Positions 54,512 through 64,000 of a stretch of DNA of 64,000 bases are shown here, in pieces (within the stretch, counting starts at the first letter, position 1; every line of letters starts with the position of its first letter). Source of the DNA: Molanna angustata (lineage: Eukaryota; Arthropoda; Insecta; Trichoptera; Molannidae); assembly GCA_963576475.1 (NCBI GenBank), contig OY754964.1:4583649-4647648 (forward strand), read 5' to 3'. The notes beneath the pieces are model-generated. The model saw nothing but the letters and a program-made list of their open reading frames with translations. It had not been told where the DNA came from and ran no database searches. Position numbers and translations under genes: made by a program.

Positions 54512-54626
54512 GCCAAATATCTTGAACTTTCAGCCGAGAAGGGGGCGATTTACATATAATTCAACGAAGCAAATAGACACAAATTTGCCCTCTGCGCAAT
54601 TGGAAGCTCGTTCAAGATGTTTGGCG
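54512..54626. mobile_element. Short MITE, family F, reference copy
   Basis: GCCAAATATCTTGAAC at the left and GTTCAAGATGTTTGGC at the right are inverted repeats (two mismatches in 16). The interior has AGAAGGGGGCGATTTACATA and TGCCCTCTGCGCAA. Non-coding. Only 115 bp. Confidence 0.75.
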
Positions 54627-54639
54627 AAAATTATAACTT

Positions 54640-55330
54640 CGATTATTTTCTGTGTATTCAATTCAAAAGTACTCACTTAAGAATTGCGTAAGTATCGATC
54701 ATATCTCACTCGTTTTGCGATATTGGACTCAAACTGTCGAATCATTCGAGGAAAATGTAATCGTAACAAAGGCATTTGTTTTCGTTTAACCATTAATTAT
54801 TAAATTTCCGGGTTATTGCAAATTAATAGCCATTATATTTATTGCTTGCGTTGCTCAATAAAGCCATCGCGGTAATTAATTTAACAACCTCATTTTTCAT
54901 TCAGTTCACGTTTTAAGAAACGCTTAAGGGATCCACCATTAGTATAAGCCGCTGTTTCTTAATCAATCCAAGCCCTTTACTAATACATAAATTACAGGTT
55001 TGGGTATTACTTAAAGATAAAATGAAATTGGATTAAGGGATTTATAATGTACATATGAAATACCAAAATAAGATAATAACCTGCACAAGAGAAATATCTA
55101 AAAGAACATACTTACACACATAAATAAGGCTAAAGCAAAAATATTTATCTGACAATACCTGATTACATCTTCCTCTCTTCTTCCTTTCCTTATTCTTTAG
55201 TCTTCCTATCATTGCTATGAATTGTTCTTATATACTATCTTCTTTGTTTTATTTTTTACTTATCTTCTGCTATTTTTTTATTTATTTTAATATGTAATTA
55301 ACTGATTGCCATCGTACACATTATTTTGTA
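54640..55330. other. AT-rich, possible LINE 3' UTR near its end
   Basis: The T/C-rich stretch (55165-55300) may be the 3' UTR leading into the tail block below. No coding. Confidence 0.3.
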
Positions 55331-55334
55331 TATT

Positions 55335-55440
55335 TAACATTTACTCTGGTTGGTTGGAAGAAATTGCCATCAGGCAATAAGCCCGCCAGTATACTAATGA
55401 TATGTACAAGAAGACTTAAATAAATAAATAAATATTTTAA
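55335..55440 (+). repeat. LINE/SINE 3' tail block
   Basis: CTGGTTGGTTGGAAGAAATT, GCCATCAGGCAATAAGCCCG and a final (AAAT)n at 55418-55436. Similar blocks lie at 21105-21178, 27420-27490 and 8830-8885. Confidence 0.5.
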
Positions 55441-55444
55441 CTTT

Positions 55445-56000
55445 TTCCCTATTGAGATATTAAAAATTGTCAAAAAATAACAAACGATAATTCAGCAGGC
55501 AAATATGCCTGATCCATTCCTCAAAACAAGAACACTTATAACGACCTTTATAATTTTTATTTGTAGCATTAATATTCAGTCATGTGTAAATATAGCAAAT
55601 TATGATATATTTTTAACGAAAAATATTAAATTCACTTCCAAACATCGCATCGGTAGAATGAACCTTGAGTCTTTGTATATGGGCCCATTAGGCTTAAATC
55701 TATGTTGATGTTACAACCTCCAGCCATAATCCAAAGGTAAACTTTACGTTCTCGTGAACTTTTCCATCAAATTTTTCCAGACCAATGAAGCCTAAATTTA
55801 CGAGAACTGAAACTAAGCTCAACTTATCAACATCTGTTTCTGAATCTTCAATTATTGTTATAAAATAATTTTATAATTTGTAATTACCTAGTCAGTCAAT
55901 TTATTTTTGAAGCCACCGAATTGAACATTCTTTTATATTCTCAACTATATTATATCAATTGAGATTTGTGTCTTCGCAATTTCAAAACATATCAGTTAAG
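55445..56000. other. AT-rich, nothing recognisable
   Basis: A short frame at 55505-55708 has no family motif. CCCTATTGAGATATTAAAAA at about 55447 echoes the end of the palindromic MITE. Confidence 0.3.
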
Positions 56001-56004
56001 TTAT

Positions 56005-56210
56005 TTTGAGAATACTGAGAAGCTTCTCAGTATGTATATGAAAACACTGAAATGCATAACTGGAAACACATTGAAGGATTAGAAATGCAGATATAATGAG
56101 AACGTGTCAAATGGGGCAGGCAAATAAGAAGTACTGGAATGAACACCTAAATATAATACAAGATGGTAGACTTCCACGAAACGTCCTAATTTCTGTGATT
56201 AAAGTGATTT
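56005..56210 (+). pseudogene. Diverged RT C-terminal fragment
   Basis: Codons read MKTLKCITGNTLKD, KCR, then in another frame NADIMRTC and KYWNEHLNIIQDGRLPR. The order fits a decayed RTE-like C-terminus but with weak support. It opens with a 22-bp perfect palindrome (ATACTGAGAAGCTTCTCAGTAT has its centre at AGCT). Confidence 0.4.
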
Positions 56211-56309
56211 GATGTAAATTATTATTTGGCACACTATGCGTTAGTCATATGCGTTGTACCTATTACATGTAAAAGTAACGTACTTTTTCAATAAAAAAAG
56301 GAAATTATT

Positions 56310-56600
56310 TTATAATTTGATGTTCAATTTTTACCATTTTTATTTTTAATTGTAGCCTTTTTGAAGTCAATTTTTATTAATTAATTTTATTCCCAAAACT
56401 TTGTTATTTAAATTTCTTATTTTTATTTTCAAATTGGTAAAAATGCACATACTTTTCATAAAATAACATTGAAGAATTATCAAGTTTTCATAATATAATA
56501 ATTTAATAAACTAATTTTATGAAAATGCTGAATATTTTGTTAGTGAGGAGTTTAGCGTTGGCCAAAACTCACTCGTTTTTATTGTATTTACTAAAATAGC
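56310..56600 (+). repeat. Repeat family B, copy
   Basis: TTTCATAAAATAACATTGAA, TTATCAAGTTTTCATAAT and GTTAGTGAGGAGTTTAGCGT with GGCCAAAACTCACTCG match 10620-10900. Confidence 0.7.
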
Positions 56601-56604
56601 TCGG

Positions 56605-57055
56605 AATAATTTACCACGTTGCTTGAAAAACGGCTTTTCCAATTCGATGTTCAAAATGAAATGAACATATAAAAATCCCCACCAAACATAAAATATGTTT
56701 TTATGCGAACTTTAAATTCGCTAACAATTAATTCGTGTATTATCACTTAATTCTCTACCGAATAATGGAGATGGAGCAAAATAAATCAATCTGTTTTTTT
56801 TTATTTACGAAGCGATGTATCGCGTATTTTCTGAAACGATCAATTTGAAAATAAAATGAATAGAAAGAGATGTCTAGTACATACAACTATATTTCAGTTT
56901 AAACATATTCGTCCACGCCAGTGGAAGATTGATTTTGTCTCCCTCAACGTAACAGTTAGTACCTAGTGTTCATTCATCAATGTGAAGATATATATTTCAT
57001 TTTACCCAATAAATTGTTTTCTCTACCTACATTTAAAAATCACACAACACATCTA
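56605..57055. other. AT-rich, nothing recognisable
   Basis: No supported feature. Confidence 0.3.
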
Positions 57056-57059
57056 ATTT

Positions 57060-57660
57060 TGAATGGTGCATTAAGACCGGTAATGGCTGACCCAATTATT
57101 TCGAGGCAAGCAAAGCTCGCGGTACACAATGGTATCGTCGCACCGACTCTAATGTATGCTAGTGAGACATGGACATGGCAGAAGACGCATTATTTTTAAT
57201 TTTTTGGCAGAAGACGCATGAAAGTAGAATTAACGCGGTTGAAATGAGGTCACTAAGACGAATGTGTGGTAAAACGATGTATGATAGAATAAGAAATGAG
57301 GATATTAAACGAGAATGTATGATTGAAAGAAATATCGTAAGTAAGATGAAAATAAATGCCCTAAGGTGGATCAGCCACATAGAAAGAATGAGTGATGACC
57401 ATCTGACAAAAAAAGTATACAAGACTGATAAAAGAAGAACGAAAAGTAGAGGTCGGACAAGAAAAAGTTGGCACGATCACATAAATGGGATTTTAAAAGA
57501 TGGTGATGTTAGAATTAAGAATAATAGAAGGGCGTGTATGAGACGATGTATGGACCTGAATGAAGCGAGGAATGTATGTCAAGAGAGAGGAGTCTGGCGT
57601 TTGGTTCTCTCTGCCTACCCCAAATAGGGAAATGGCGTGATGGTATGGTAATTTTATATA
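57060..57660 (+). pseudogene. RTE-like RT C-terminus with 3' tail
   Basis: Two overlapping frames encode ISRQAKLAVHNGIVAPTLMY, ASETWTW, then RINAVEMRSLRRMCGKTMYD, INALRWISHIERMSDD, RGRTRKSWHDHINGILKDGD and CQERGVWRLVLSAYPK. It is followed by GGGAAATGGCGTGATGGTAT, a tail shared with the 21.2-kb copy. A 15-bp direct repeat (GGCAGAAGACGCAT at about 57176 and 57208) around a 17-bp AT-rich insert breaks the frame. The catalytic half is missing. Confidence 0.9.
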
Positions 57661-57814
57661 CCTATACTATAATATCTCCTTTTCACACAATCACCATTGT
57701 TTTACATATTAATTTGGTATTACCATCACAATATATCATAAATAAAATAATTTAATATTATTTTATTATTTGATTCTGGAAACAGACAATACAATTTTGT
57801 AAGACTAGAAACAT

Positions 57815-58470
57815 TTTTTTATGATAAATTTATGTGTTCTACCGCCCATATTTCCAATATTTTTGAAAAACACCCCCGTAGAAACACCCCAGCAAAAATA
57901 AAAATTATATAACCAATATTTTTTTTAATTATAGCAGTAAATTTATGTGTTTAACCGCCTTTATTTCCAATATTTTTAAAAACATCTTAACAAGCCGATA
58001 CACCGCAATAAAAATAAATATTATATCAAAAGAAACAAAAAAAAACAGTAAATTTATGTGTTCAACCGCCTATCTTCACAATATTTTTCAAAAATCTAAA
58101 AGAATTAAAATTATAGCAGTAAACCCAAACTTTTTTATCATTTTTTTGTAAAAATTGAATTTAGTGACGACATCGTTTCATACAATTTGTATGGCAGTAT
58201 ACAGAATCTCTACGGGGACCCTTATTAGCTTGATACTTAATCTTAATACATACCATCAAGCTGTTTAACACATATTCGGGGTAGAAAAAAGGACTGACCT
58301 CTCACACTATCCTATCTTCACACATGTTTTGTATAGAAAATAAAATTTCTTGAAAAATTCAATAATTAGGATTCAAGGGTTTAAATTTCTGTACGTATTC
58401 TTCAATCATATGTACTATCGCCATTATATAGTTGGATCTCATGACACGTGTTACATGCAACTAGTATACA
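57815..58470 (+). repeat. Repeat family C, longest copy
   Basis: It shares a series of diagnostic words with 19850-20336 and ends GTTACATGCAACTAGTAT, like the other two copies. The 5' part contains three similar short blocks (AAATTTATGTGTT..ACCGCC at about 57825, 57938 and 58050), which suggests internal tandem duplication. Confidence 0.7.
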
Positions 58471-58479
58471 TATAAAAAG

Positions 58480-58670
58480 TCCAGTAAAGTTCCGTTGTGT
58501 TGTTATATATTCAAACAGCTTGGTAATTATATCTTTACAATATAAAAAATTATATAAAAATATACTTATACATATATTGTATATGAAAATATACTTATAT
58601 ATATATTTAAAATTAAACGTAAAAACCTCTTTTTTTTATCATTGTTTGAAACTATCACTACATGATTAAA
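58480..58670. other. AT-rich spacer
   Basis: No supported feature. Confidence 0.3.
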
Positions 58671-58671
58671 C

Positions 58672-58885
58672 TCAATAATAATAATAAACATTTCCTTGCA
58701 CCCTGCGCAAGTGTCGATTTTATTGCCGTATGGCAATTTATTCCAACTAACCGGTGTTTCCAGCCCAGTGAAGCAATATTTGCGTGAGATATGAATTTAA
58801 ATAAATTTCTTCTCTGCTGGGAATCGAACCTAGGACGCCCGCACAGAAACCGAACGGCTTACCAACTGTGCCACGGGGGTCGGTA
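58672..58885 (-). repeat. tRNA-derived SINE, family D, full copy 2
   Basis: On the minus strand: a head (CCGTGGCACAGTTGG A box; GGTTCGATTCCCAGC B box), body and (ATT)n-type tail, matching 51890-52115 over its full length with scattered substitutions. Confidence 0.88.
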
Positions 58886-58889
58886 AATA

Positions 58890-59935
58890 ATCACATAAAA
58901 TAAGGATGAAAAAATAATATATAATAATAATACGAACAATTATAATTAGTTATAATTATTTTTTCTTTTTAAATAAAATACATATTATTTTTGATCACAA
59001 TTGTATGTGTTTTAACGCTATTGAACAGAAAGGGAGATGATAAAGGTGGAGAGGAAGCGAGGTATAGGAATAACCTCAAATTTTTTATAAATTTTTATAA
59101 ATTGTGCCTTAATCAATCACAGTAACAACTAATTTATCTAGTGTTATCATGAAAAATGTCTTTACAATATGAGAATAGATGAATATCGACCTACATAAAA
59201 TATGTATTTCAGTAAAAAGTATCTATCGTTTTTGCAATAAAATATGCAAGCTATATTAATGTACTTTTGAAACATTCTCTTAAAGTTTTCAGTAGGTCGC
59301 TTTTCGATTCTTACGAGAAAATCTCAATATTTCAGAAGGGACATTTATTGTACGAAGAGAATATTAAACTCAATCCATCTTCTTATTCACAAGAGACTTG
59401 TAAGAAGATTGAAGACGGGATAAAATGATAATAAATTTATAAAGAGACATGTCTTACAAAATGCATACCTACAAGATGTTTTAGTTGTTACGGATTGTAT
59501 GTATATTATGATGTACTATAAGTTACTTATAGACTTCGGTATGTGATATTTTCTATATCACTTCATACATTTTGACTCTTCTTAAACTATGTAAGTACAT
59601 GTAACATATTTGTGTGTTTATCTATACTTTACTCGGGTTTGATTCCCCGGTATGTAAACTCGAACTAGTCAAATCTAGATTCAATCTACATATACCTACC
59701 GACACACTTACTAATAAAAAAAAATGTTTTTTTGATTTATTCAAATATTAAATTATTCAAATGATAATAAAGGTTATTTTGAAACAAAGGTTGATTAGCA
59801 GACTATAGGGAAATGAAAGATACATTAAAAATTTAACAACACCATATTTTTCTTACTACGTTTACTAACTAAGACAATTACAAAACCGTTTTACGAAGAT
59901 ACAAATATTTAACACGGTAGTAATAACTAGAGAGA
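58890..59935. other. AT-rich, nothing recognisable
   Basis: A B-box-like word (GGTTTGATTCCCC at about 59637) is a possible SINE trace. Confidence 0.3.
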
Positions 59936-59939
59936 TGTT

Positions 59940-60120
59940 GGTTTTGAAACTGCCAGTCGCACCCTCGATCAGTCGCTCACAACGTCACTCGACGCCGCTC
60001 TCTGGAAAGTTCCCCGCGTGTTGATTGGCTCCGCCGATGCTACCGGAAAGTAGACGCTTCCCATTGGTCGCCTACTTGGCAGGCGTCGTGTCGCCACATA
60101 ACTTGTATCGCCACATAGAG
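59940..60120. promoter_or_regulatory. CpG-rich promoter-like patch
   Basis: About 180 bp that are sharply GC- and CpG-rich within AT-rich DNA. It contains two ATTGG words (inverted CCAAT boxes, at about 60023 and 60064) and a GGAAAGTTCC sequence that fits a heat-shock-element-like GAA..TTC pair. No TATA box or transcript can be shown. A transposon-derived GC patch is the main alternative. Confidence 0.3.
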
Positions 60121-60230
60121 AAAATATATAATTTTACTACCTTAATCTGATTCAATTATTATACGTTTATACGGAATATTTTGTAAATGAAATCCTGACA
60201 TTCGTTCAATGTAATTATTTATTTTTATCG

Positions 60231-60416
60231 ATGAGAGTTAATCTCTTTCTTTATAGTGAATATTTGGTCTTAAAAAATGAAAAAAACATTAATGCCTTCA
60301 CGATAAACGAGAGAATCACGTCATTGGAAATATTAAATATCCAGAAACACTCACCAAGCTCATCATCATCTTCAATAACCGCCCTACGATTTGGAGGTAG
60401 ACCATTCGTAGAGTGA
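60231..60416 (+). other. Small unrecognised frame downstream of CpG patch
   Basis: A 61-codon plus-strand frame without homology that I recognise. It includes a serine run from a CATCATCATC-like stretch. It is mentioned only because of the promoter-like patch upstream. Probably chance. Confidence 0.12.
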
Positions 60417-60468
60417 TGTGTAGCTGTCAACCTTAGTCATGAAACTAACGAATAAAAATCAGCTAGTA

Positions 60469-61325
60469 CAGTGGTCGGCAAACTTATTGGCCAAAGAGCC
60501 AAATATGTACATTACAACGATTAAAAAAAAATCTGAGAGCCAAATCTGTTTTTTAATTAAGTAAACCTTTATTATGATTTTAGACCTTCATTAAATTACG
60601 GGTACACTGAATAAAACTTGATTTCACGCTTAATAAAGATTTATTCGTTATTAAGCAATAATATGAAAGAAAAGTATCAATAAATTCAAATCATGACGAT
60701 GAATGACAAACACTTAATGCGAACAAAGTCATTGCATCTCCTTGGAAAGTTTCAGTAAGTCAGGTTTGTATGTTGTTGTTTTTAATTTTAGGCATGATTC
60801 CAGGTTCTCATCAATAAGACGACTTCTCAGTTTACTCTTGATAAAGTTCATGCTTAAAAAGATTGTTCGCATGAATATGTAGAACCAAAAAGGAAAAGAA
60901 CAGCAAACGCGAGTTTTTTCAGCTGATCGTAAGAGTCAGGAATACTATTCCAGACGTTGAAAATGATCATGTCTGCCTTCTCCAGGTCTTTCAAAGCAGA
61001 CCACTTGTGTTGTGAACTAAGATCACATTTATTCTTCTCCAATATTTCCAAATCAATACAAAGACGTTGAAATTTAGAGCTCCATATATCCATGTTTTTT
61101 AAATCCTGCAATTGTATTTTAAAGTTACCAATGTCAATGCCAAAAGGAGAAAATTTCAACTCAGTTATCGTAGCATTAAGAGGATTTTTGACGAATGCTA
61201 AGGTCGCTCTACTGTTTTTAAACTCCTGAAACCCGTGTTCGTGTCCGTGGATATTTGTGCCAGAGCCGCACTCAAGGAGCCAAAGAGCCGCATGCGGCTC
61301 GGCAGCCGCACTTTGCCGACCCCTG
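60469..61325 (-). mobile_element. hAT DNA transposon, 857-bp deletion derivative
   Basis: It begins CAGTGGTCGGCAAAC and ends GCCGCACTTTGCCGACCCCTG as imperfect inverted termini, rich in GAGCCGCATGCGGCTC at the right. It is flanked by exact 8-bp duplications AGCTAGTA (60461-60468 and 61326-61333), the size expected of hAT elements. The interior retains the 3' part of a transposase on the minus strand. Confidence 0.97.
60840..61200 (-). pseudogene. hAT transposase C-terminal fragment
   Basis: A 101-codon minus-strand frame (61159-60854): FGIDIGNFKIQLQDLKNMD, then KKLAFAVLFLFGSTYSCEQS F near the end. The FGSTY.CEQSF block is the diagnostic hAT dimerisation-domain motif. The frame ends in a stop just after SF although codons for FF-like residues continue in-frame. 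The N-terminal zinc finger and DDE residues are absent. The element is therefore non-autonomous. Confidence 0.85.
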
Positions 61326-61339
61326 AGCTAGTACATCGA

Positions 61340-61795
61340 ATATTTTTATGAAAGTTGCATATAAGAAAATATTGGATTTTTCCCCTATCGGGAGTCAATG
61401 ATATATTAATGACAATTTTTTTAATAATTATTTTAAAAAATTGTCTTTTATTATGCAACTTTAAAAAATATTCGATTTACATACACATTGTTCAATGTAG
61501 GTAAACAAGCGAAAAATTAAAAAAAAATTCTGGCGCAGTTCAGGGGTGACATCTGTATGAAAGCATTGTTACCTCGTGGATAAGAACTGTGGCCTTCATT
61601 GTTTACGATCCAATTTTTCAATAGAGTGCGTTACAAAAAAGTTCATTCGTCATTTCGTAGATGGCAAAGGTAAAAACACCTTTTTATCAAGAAATCTACG
61701 AATTGATTATATAGAACTTTCAAAAATTATAGATCGGGAACTCAATAAAACGGCATAATTGGTGTACGATGCGCAAGCGCATGAAGTGATCACGT
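61340..61795. other. AT-rich, small motif shared with the palindromic MITE flank
   Basis: GGATTTTTCCCCTATCGGGA at about 61373 parallels TTTTTTTCCCTGTCGGGAGTC at about 44443, just outside the palindrome, so the MITE family may extend beyond the mapped arms. Confidence 0.35.
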
Positions 61796-61798
61796 AAA

Positions 61799-61890
61799 CC
61801 ACCAGCCGATGACAGGTCGTAAGCCCTGTAGGTGCCTCAATTTCCCGGTTCTCCCCTAATATTCCAATTTCGTCTCTATTGAGATAAAAA
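61799..61890. mobile_element. Single arm of the palindromic MITE
   Basis: AGCCGATGACAGGTCGTAAG, GCCCTGTAGGTGCCTCAATT, TCCCGGTTCTCC and CGTCTCTATTGAGATAA match the right arm of 44471-44693 over about 90 bp. Confidence 0.85.
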
Positions 61891-61899
61891 AATGACATA

Positions 61900-62500
61900 A
61901 AATTATTAGCTAGTATATTTTATAAAACTGCAAAGACGTACGTATATCTCCAGATAAATCTTTCTATTACAACGGATTTTTCTCAACTTAGCAAATTCGA
62001 ATCTTACTCGACCAACTTCTGATAATGCGAACCAATATCCTTCGCTAAATTGAAACTTTAACCAGTAAAATTTATCGTTATTAAAGTTTCTGAATGTAAA
62101 GTTCACATTCTCATCATATCGTTTTCATGTGGTTACATCATATCATCGAATTCAATATTGCTAGAGTTTTACTAGTCATTTAGATGCATTTTATTGCTTT
62201 GTTGGAATAGTTCTATAGATGATCATTATTAAATGCAATGTATGAGTTGGTAACAGATAAGTTATTCACTTCACAGCTATAAAAATAAAGTTTTTACTCC
62301 TCACTACCCCAAGGGGATATAGTGGGGAGTTATGAATTCGCAGTTTTTAAGGTTATTTTTTTATTGCAGATTTATGAAAAAGTAACATATTGAGATTTTT
62401 TCTGAAATTCACAATAAATCTATGTGTTTGTACTACGTGCTATGTAGGTAGGTACAATGCACGGCGTGTTTATTCTACTTTGACGATTATAGACTAAAGT
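61900..62500. other. AT-rich, nothing recognisable
   Basis: A short inverted pair (CACTACCCCAAGGGGATATAGTG, about 62302-62324) may form a hairpin. No gene. Confidence 0.3.
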
Positions 62501-62504
62501 ACTT

Positions 62505-63040
62505 GCATTCTTCTTCTTCTTTGTTAGCCCTATTTCGTCCAGTAATGGACATAGGCCTCCCCCTGAGACCTCCACAGCTCCCTATCCTGGGCAGACCGCA
62601 TCCATCCGCCTCCAGCTACTCTTCTGATATCGTCAGACCACCTGGTTAGAGGCCTTCCAACACTTCTCTTGCCCGTTCTAGGTCGCCATTCCAGCACTTT
62701 TTTAGTCCATCTGGAGTCCGTGGTTCGGACGATATGCGCTGCCCAGCTCCACTTCTGGTTTGCAACCTTTTGGACAACGTCGGTTAGGTACTTTGGATTT
62801 CTCTCTTATCCACAAGTAAGTTTTTCTGTCTCTTAATGAAATACCCAGCATTCTCCTTTCCATGGCTCTCTGTGTTACTGCGAGACTATGCAGAATTCTA
62901 CTTGTAAACACAAGAGTTTCACAGCCATACGTCAGTACCGGGAGAACGCAAGCGTCGATGACTTTCTTTTTGAGACGATTGGCGTATTTCAGAGACTTGA
63001 GGATATAGGAGAGTTTACCAAAGGCGGCCCACGCTCATAG
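62505..63040 (-). pseudogene. RTE-like RT C-terminal fragment
   Basis: The minus strand, in alternate frames, encodes KYANRLKKKVIDACVLPVLT YGCET, RAMERRMLGISLRDRK, then VGRPLTRWSDDIRRVAG-like and WVHY-like residues, and ends in an AGAAGAAGAA-type tail (62510-62520). No catalytic core. Frameshifted. Confidence 0.75.
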
Positions 63041-63044
63041 ACCC

Positions 63045-63128
63045 CACTAAATTTTGAAGCACAGGTATCTGATCAGTGCTTCTCATCTTTTTAACTGTCA
63101 TATATTTGTCATGTGACCCCAAGATCAA
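63045..63128. other. Short spacer
   Basis: No supported feature. Confidence 0.3.
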
Positions 63129-63129
63129 G

Positions 63130-63245
63130 GATTTTTAAAATTTGATATTTTTATATTAAAATTGCTAAAAAGACACATCACTTTCATAAAATGGCATTGA
63201 AGAATTATCAAGTTTTCATAATAAAAATATTAAATCAAAAAATGT
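63130..63245 (+). repeat. Repeat family B, partial
   Basis: TTTCATAAAATGGCATTGAA, GAATTATCAAGTTTTCATAA and TAAAAATATTAAATC match the family B copies at 10.7 and 56.5 kb. Confidence 0.65.
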
Positions 63246-63249
63246 GTAC

Positions 63250-64000
63250 TCCGTTAACACATAGGTACAAGTTTTGCAAAGAACTACTTTACGTGCAATG
63301 GGGTGGTGTGGTTCATTCAACTTGAAACAGAATGGAGACTGACAATTAAATATAATGAATTCAAAAGAAAAATAAAAATATAATGAACATTGTAAATTTG
63401 ACTGAATTTTAAATTATTTCTTTTGTATAAATAATAATATTATATTATAATAGTTTGTGTCTTTTGTTTTTAAATGTCTCCTATACACGGTAAAGGGAAA
63501 TATGTTTTTACTTACTGTATTATCTTTTTCTATATATTTTTTTATTTATGTAGGTTTTATAAATTTAATTTAATAAAAAAAAATTAGATCAGAGCATAAA
63601 ATTTCAAAAAATTTGTCAGAACAGTTTTTGAGTATTATAATATAAATATTCGTAAATATTATTTATGGGCTACTAGGGTGGTATATTCTCTGATAGTTAC
63701 TTTAAATTCACCTCATTTATTCCGAAAGGCATTGGTTTCAGTATATTTATTTCGGTTAGCACTGGTTACAGTTTATTTATTGACTTAGTTATCCCTCCTA
63801 ATTACTTAACTGGTTCTTAGTTTACTTTCAAAGGATGAAATTTACGTCCCTCATCGATTGGTCGATCAACTTTATAATTGCTCAAATTAATGGACGTGGA
63901 ACTTTAATCGACAATCAATTAAAAAGTTGAAATGGCCATCCCCACCAAACAGGCTGCAAATAATTTTCTGAAATTACTCTTTGGTAAGTTATTTTTTTTC
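63250..64000. other. AT-rich, nothing recognisable
   Basis: AT-rich sequence to the window edge with small duplications (ATTTATTTCGGTTAGCACTGG and ATTCCGAAAGGCATTGG, about 63718-63765). No gene seen. Confidence 0.35.

Overview
This is an AT-rich animal nuclear window, very probably from an insect and plausibly a lepidopteran. The evidence is one clean, intron-flanked exon of a Shaw-type (Kv3) voltage-gated potassium channel at 32502-32711 (+), an otherwise non-coding landscape full of LINE, SINE, Penelope-like, mariner, hAT and MITE remnants, and RTE-like reverse-transcriptase fragments of the kind common in moth genomes. The order-level assignment is inference. Nothing looks bacterial: there are no operons, ribosome binding sites or CRISPR arrays.

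Layout. 0-7 kb: GC-rich debris and antisense RTE-like LINE 3' fragments, a tRNA-derived SINE, a 94-bp tandem array (3590-4175), and an AT-rich interspersed repeat (family B) carrying a nested Jockey/CR1-type fragment. 7-10.9 kb: a 52-bp minisatellite, a long TTTA microsatellite and a LINE 3' end. 10.9-16.5 kb: a full-length I-superfamily LINE bounded by a 12-bp target-site duplication, with a frameshifted gag-like ORF1 and an intact 1253-residue ORF2 (endonuclease, reverse transcriptase, RNase H). 17-32 kb: mostly unique AT-rich sequence with scattered SINEs, MITEs and decayed RTE and mariner copies. 32.0-33.4 kb: the Shaw exon between two RTE fragments. 33.4-35.2 kb: a 19-copy satellite of about 93 bp that appears to derive from the 3' end of an RTE LINE. 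37.9-44 kb: a nest of elements (RTE fragments, a second Penelope-like fragment, a TIR MITE inside an RT gene, a 131-bp duplication) ending in a head-to-head pair of Penelope-like elements whose shared 484-residue RT/GIY-YIG proteins are identical and whose 3' ends carry hammerhead-ribozyme-like motifs. 44-64 kb: foldback MITEs, SINEs, nested LINE fragments, an imperfect minisatellite, a CpG-rich promoter-like patch (59940-60120) and an hAT element with a perfect 8-bp target-site duplication (60469-61325).

How it fits together. The only host coding sequence I can support is the Shaw exon, so most of the window is probably Shaw intron and/or flanking DNA. Two elements could still be or recently have been mobile: the I-like LINE (intact ORF2, broken ORF1) and the Penelope-like pair (intact RT/EN, 5'-truncated). 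Several repeat families share 3' tails with LINEs, which suggests SINE-LINE partnerships.
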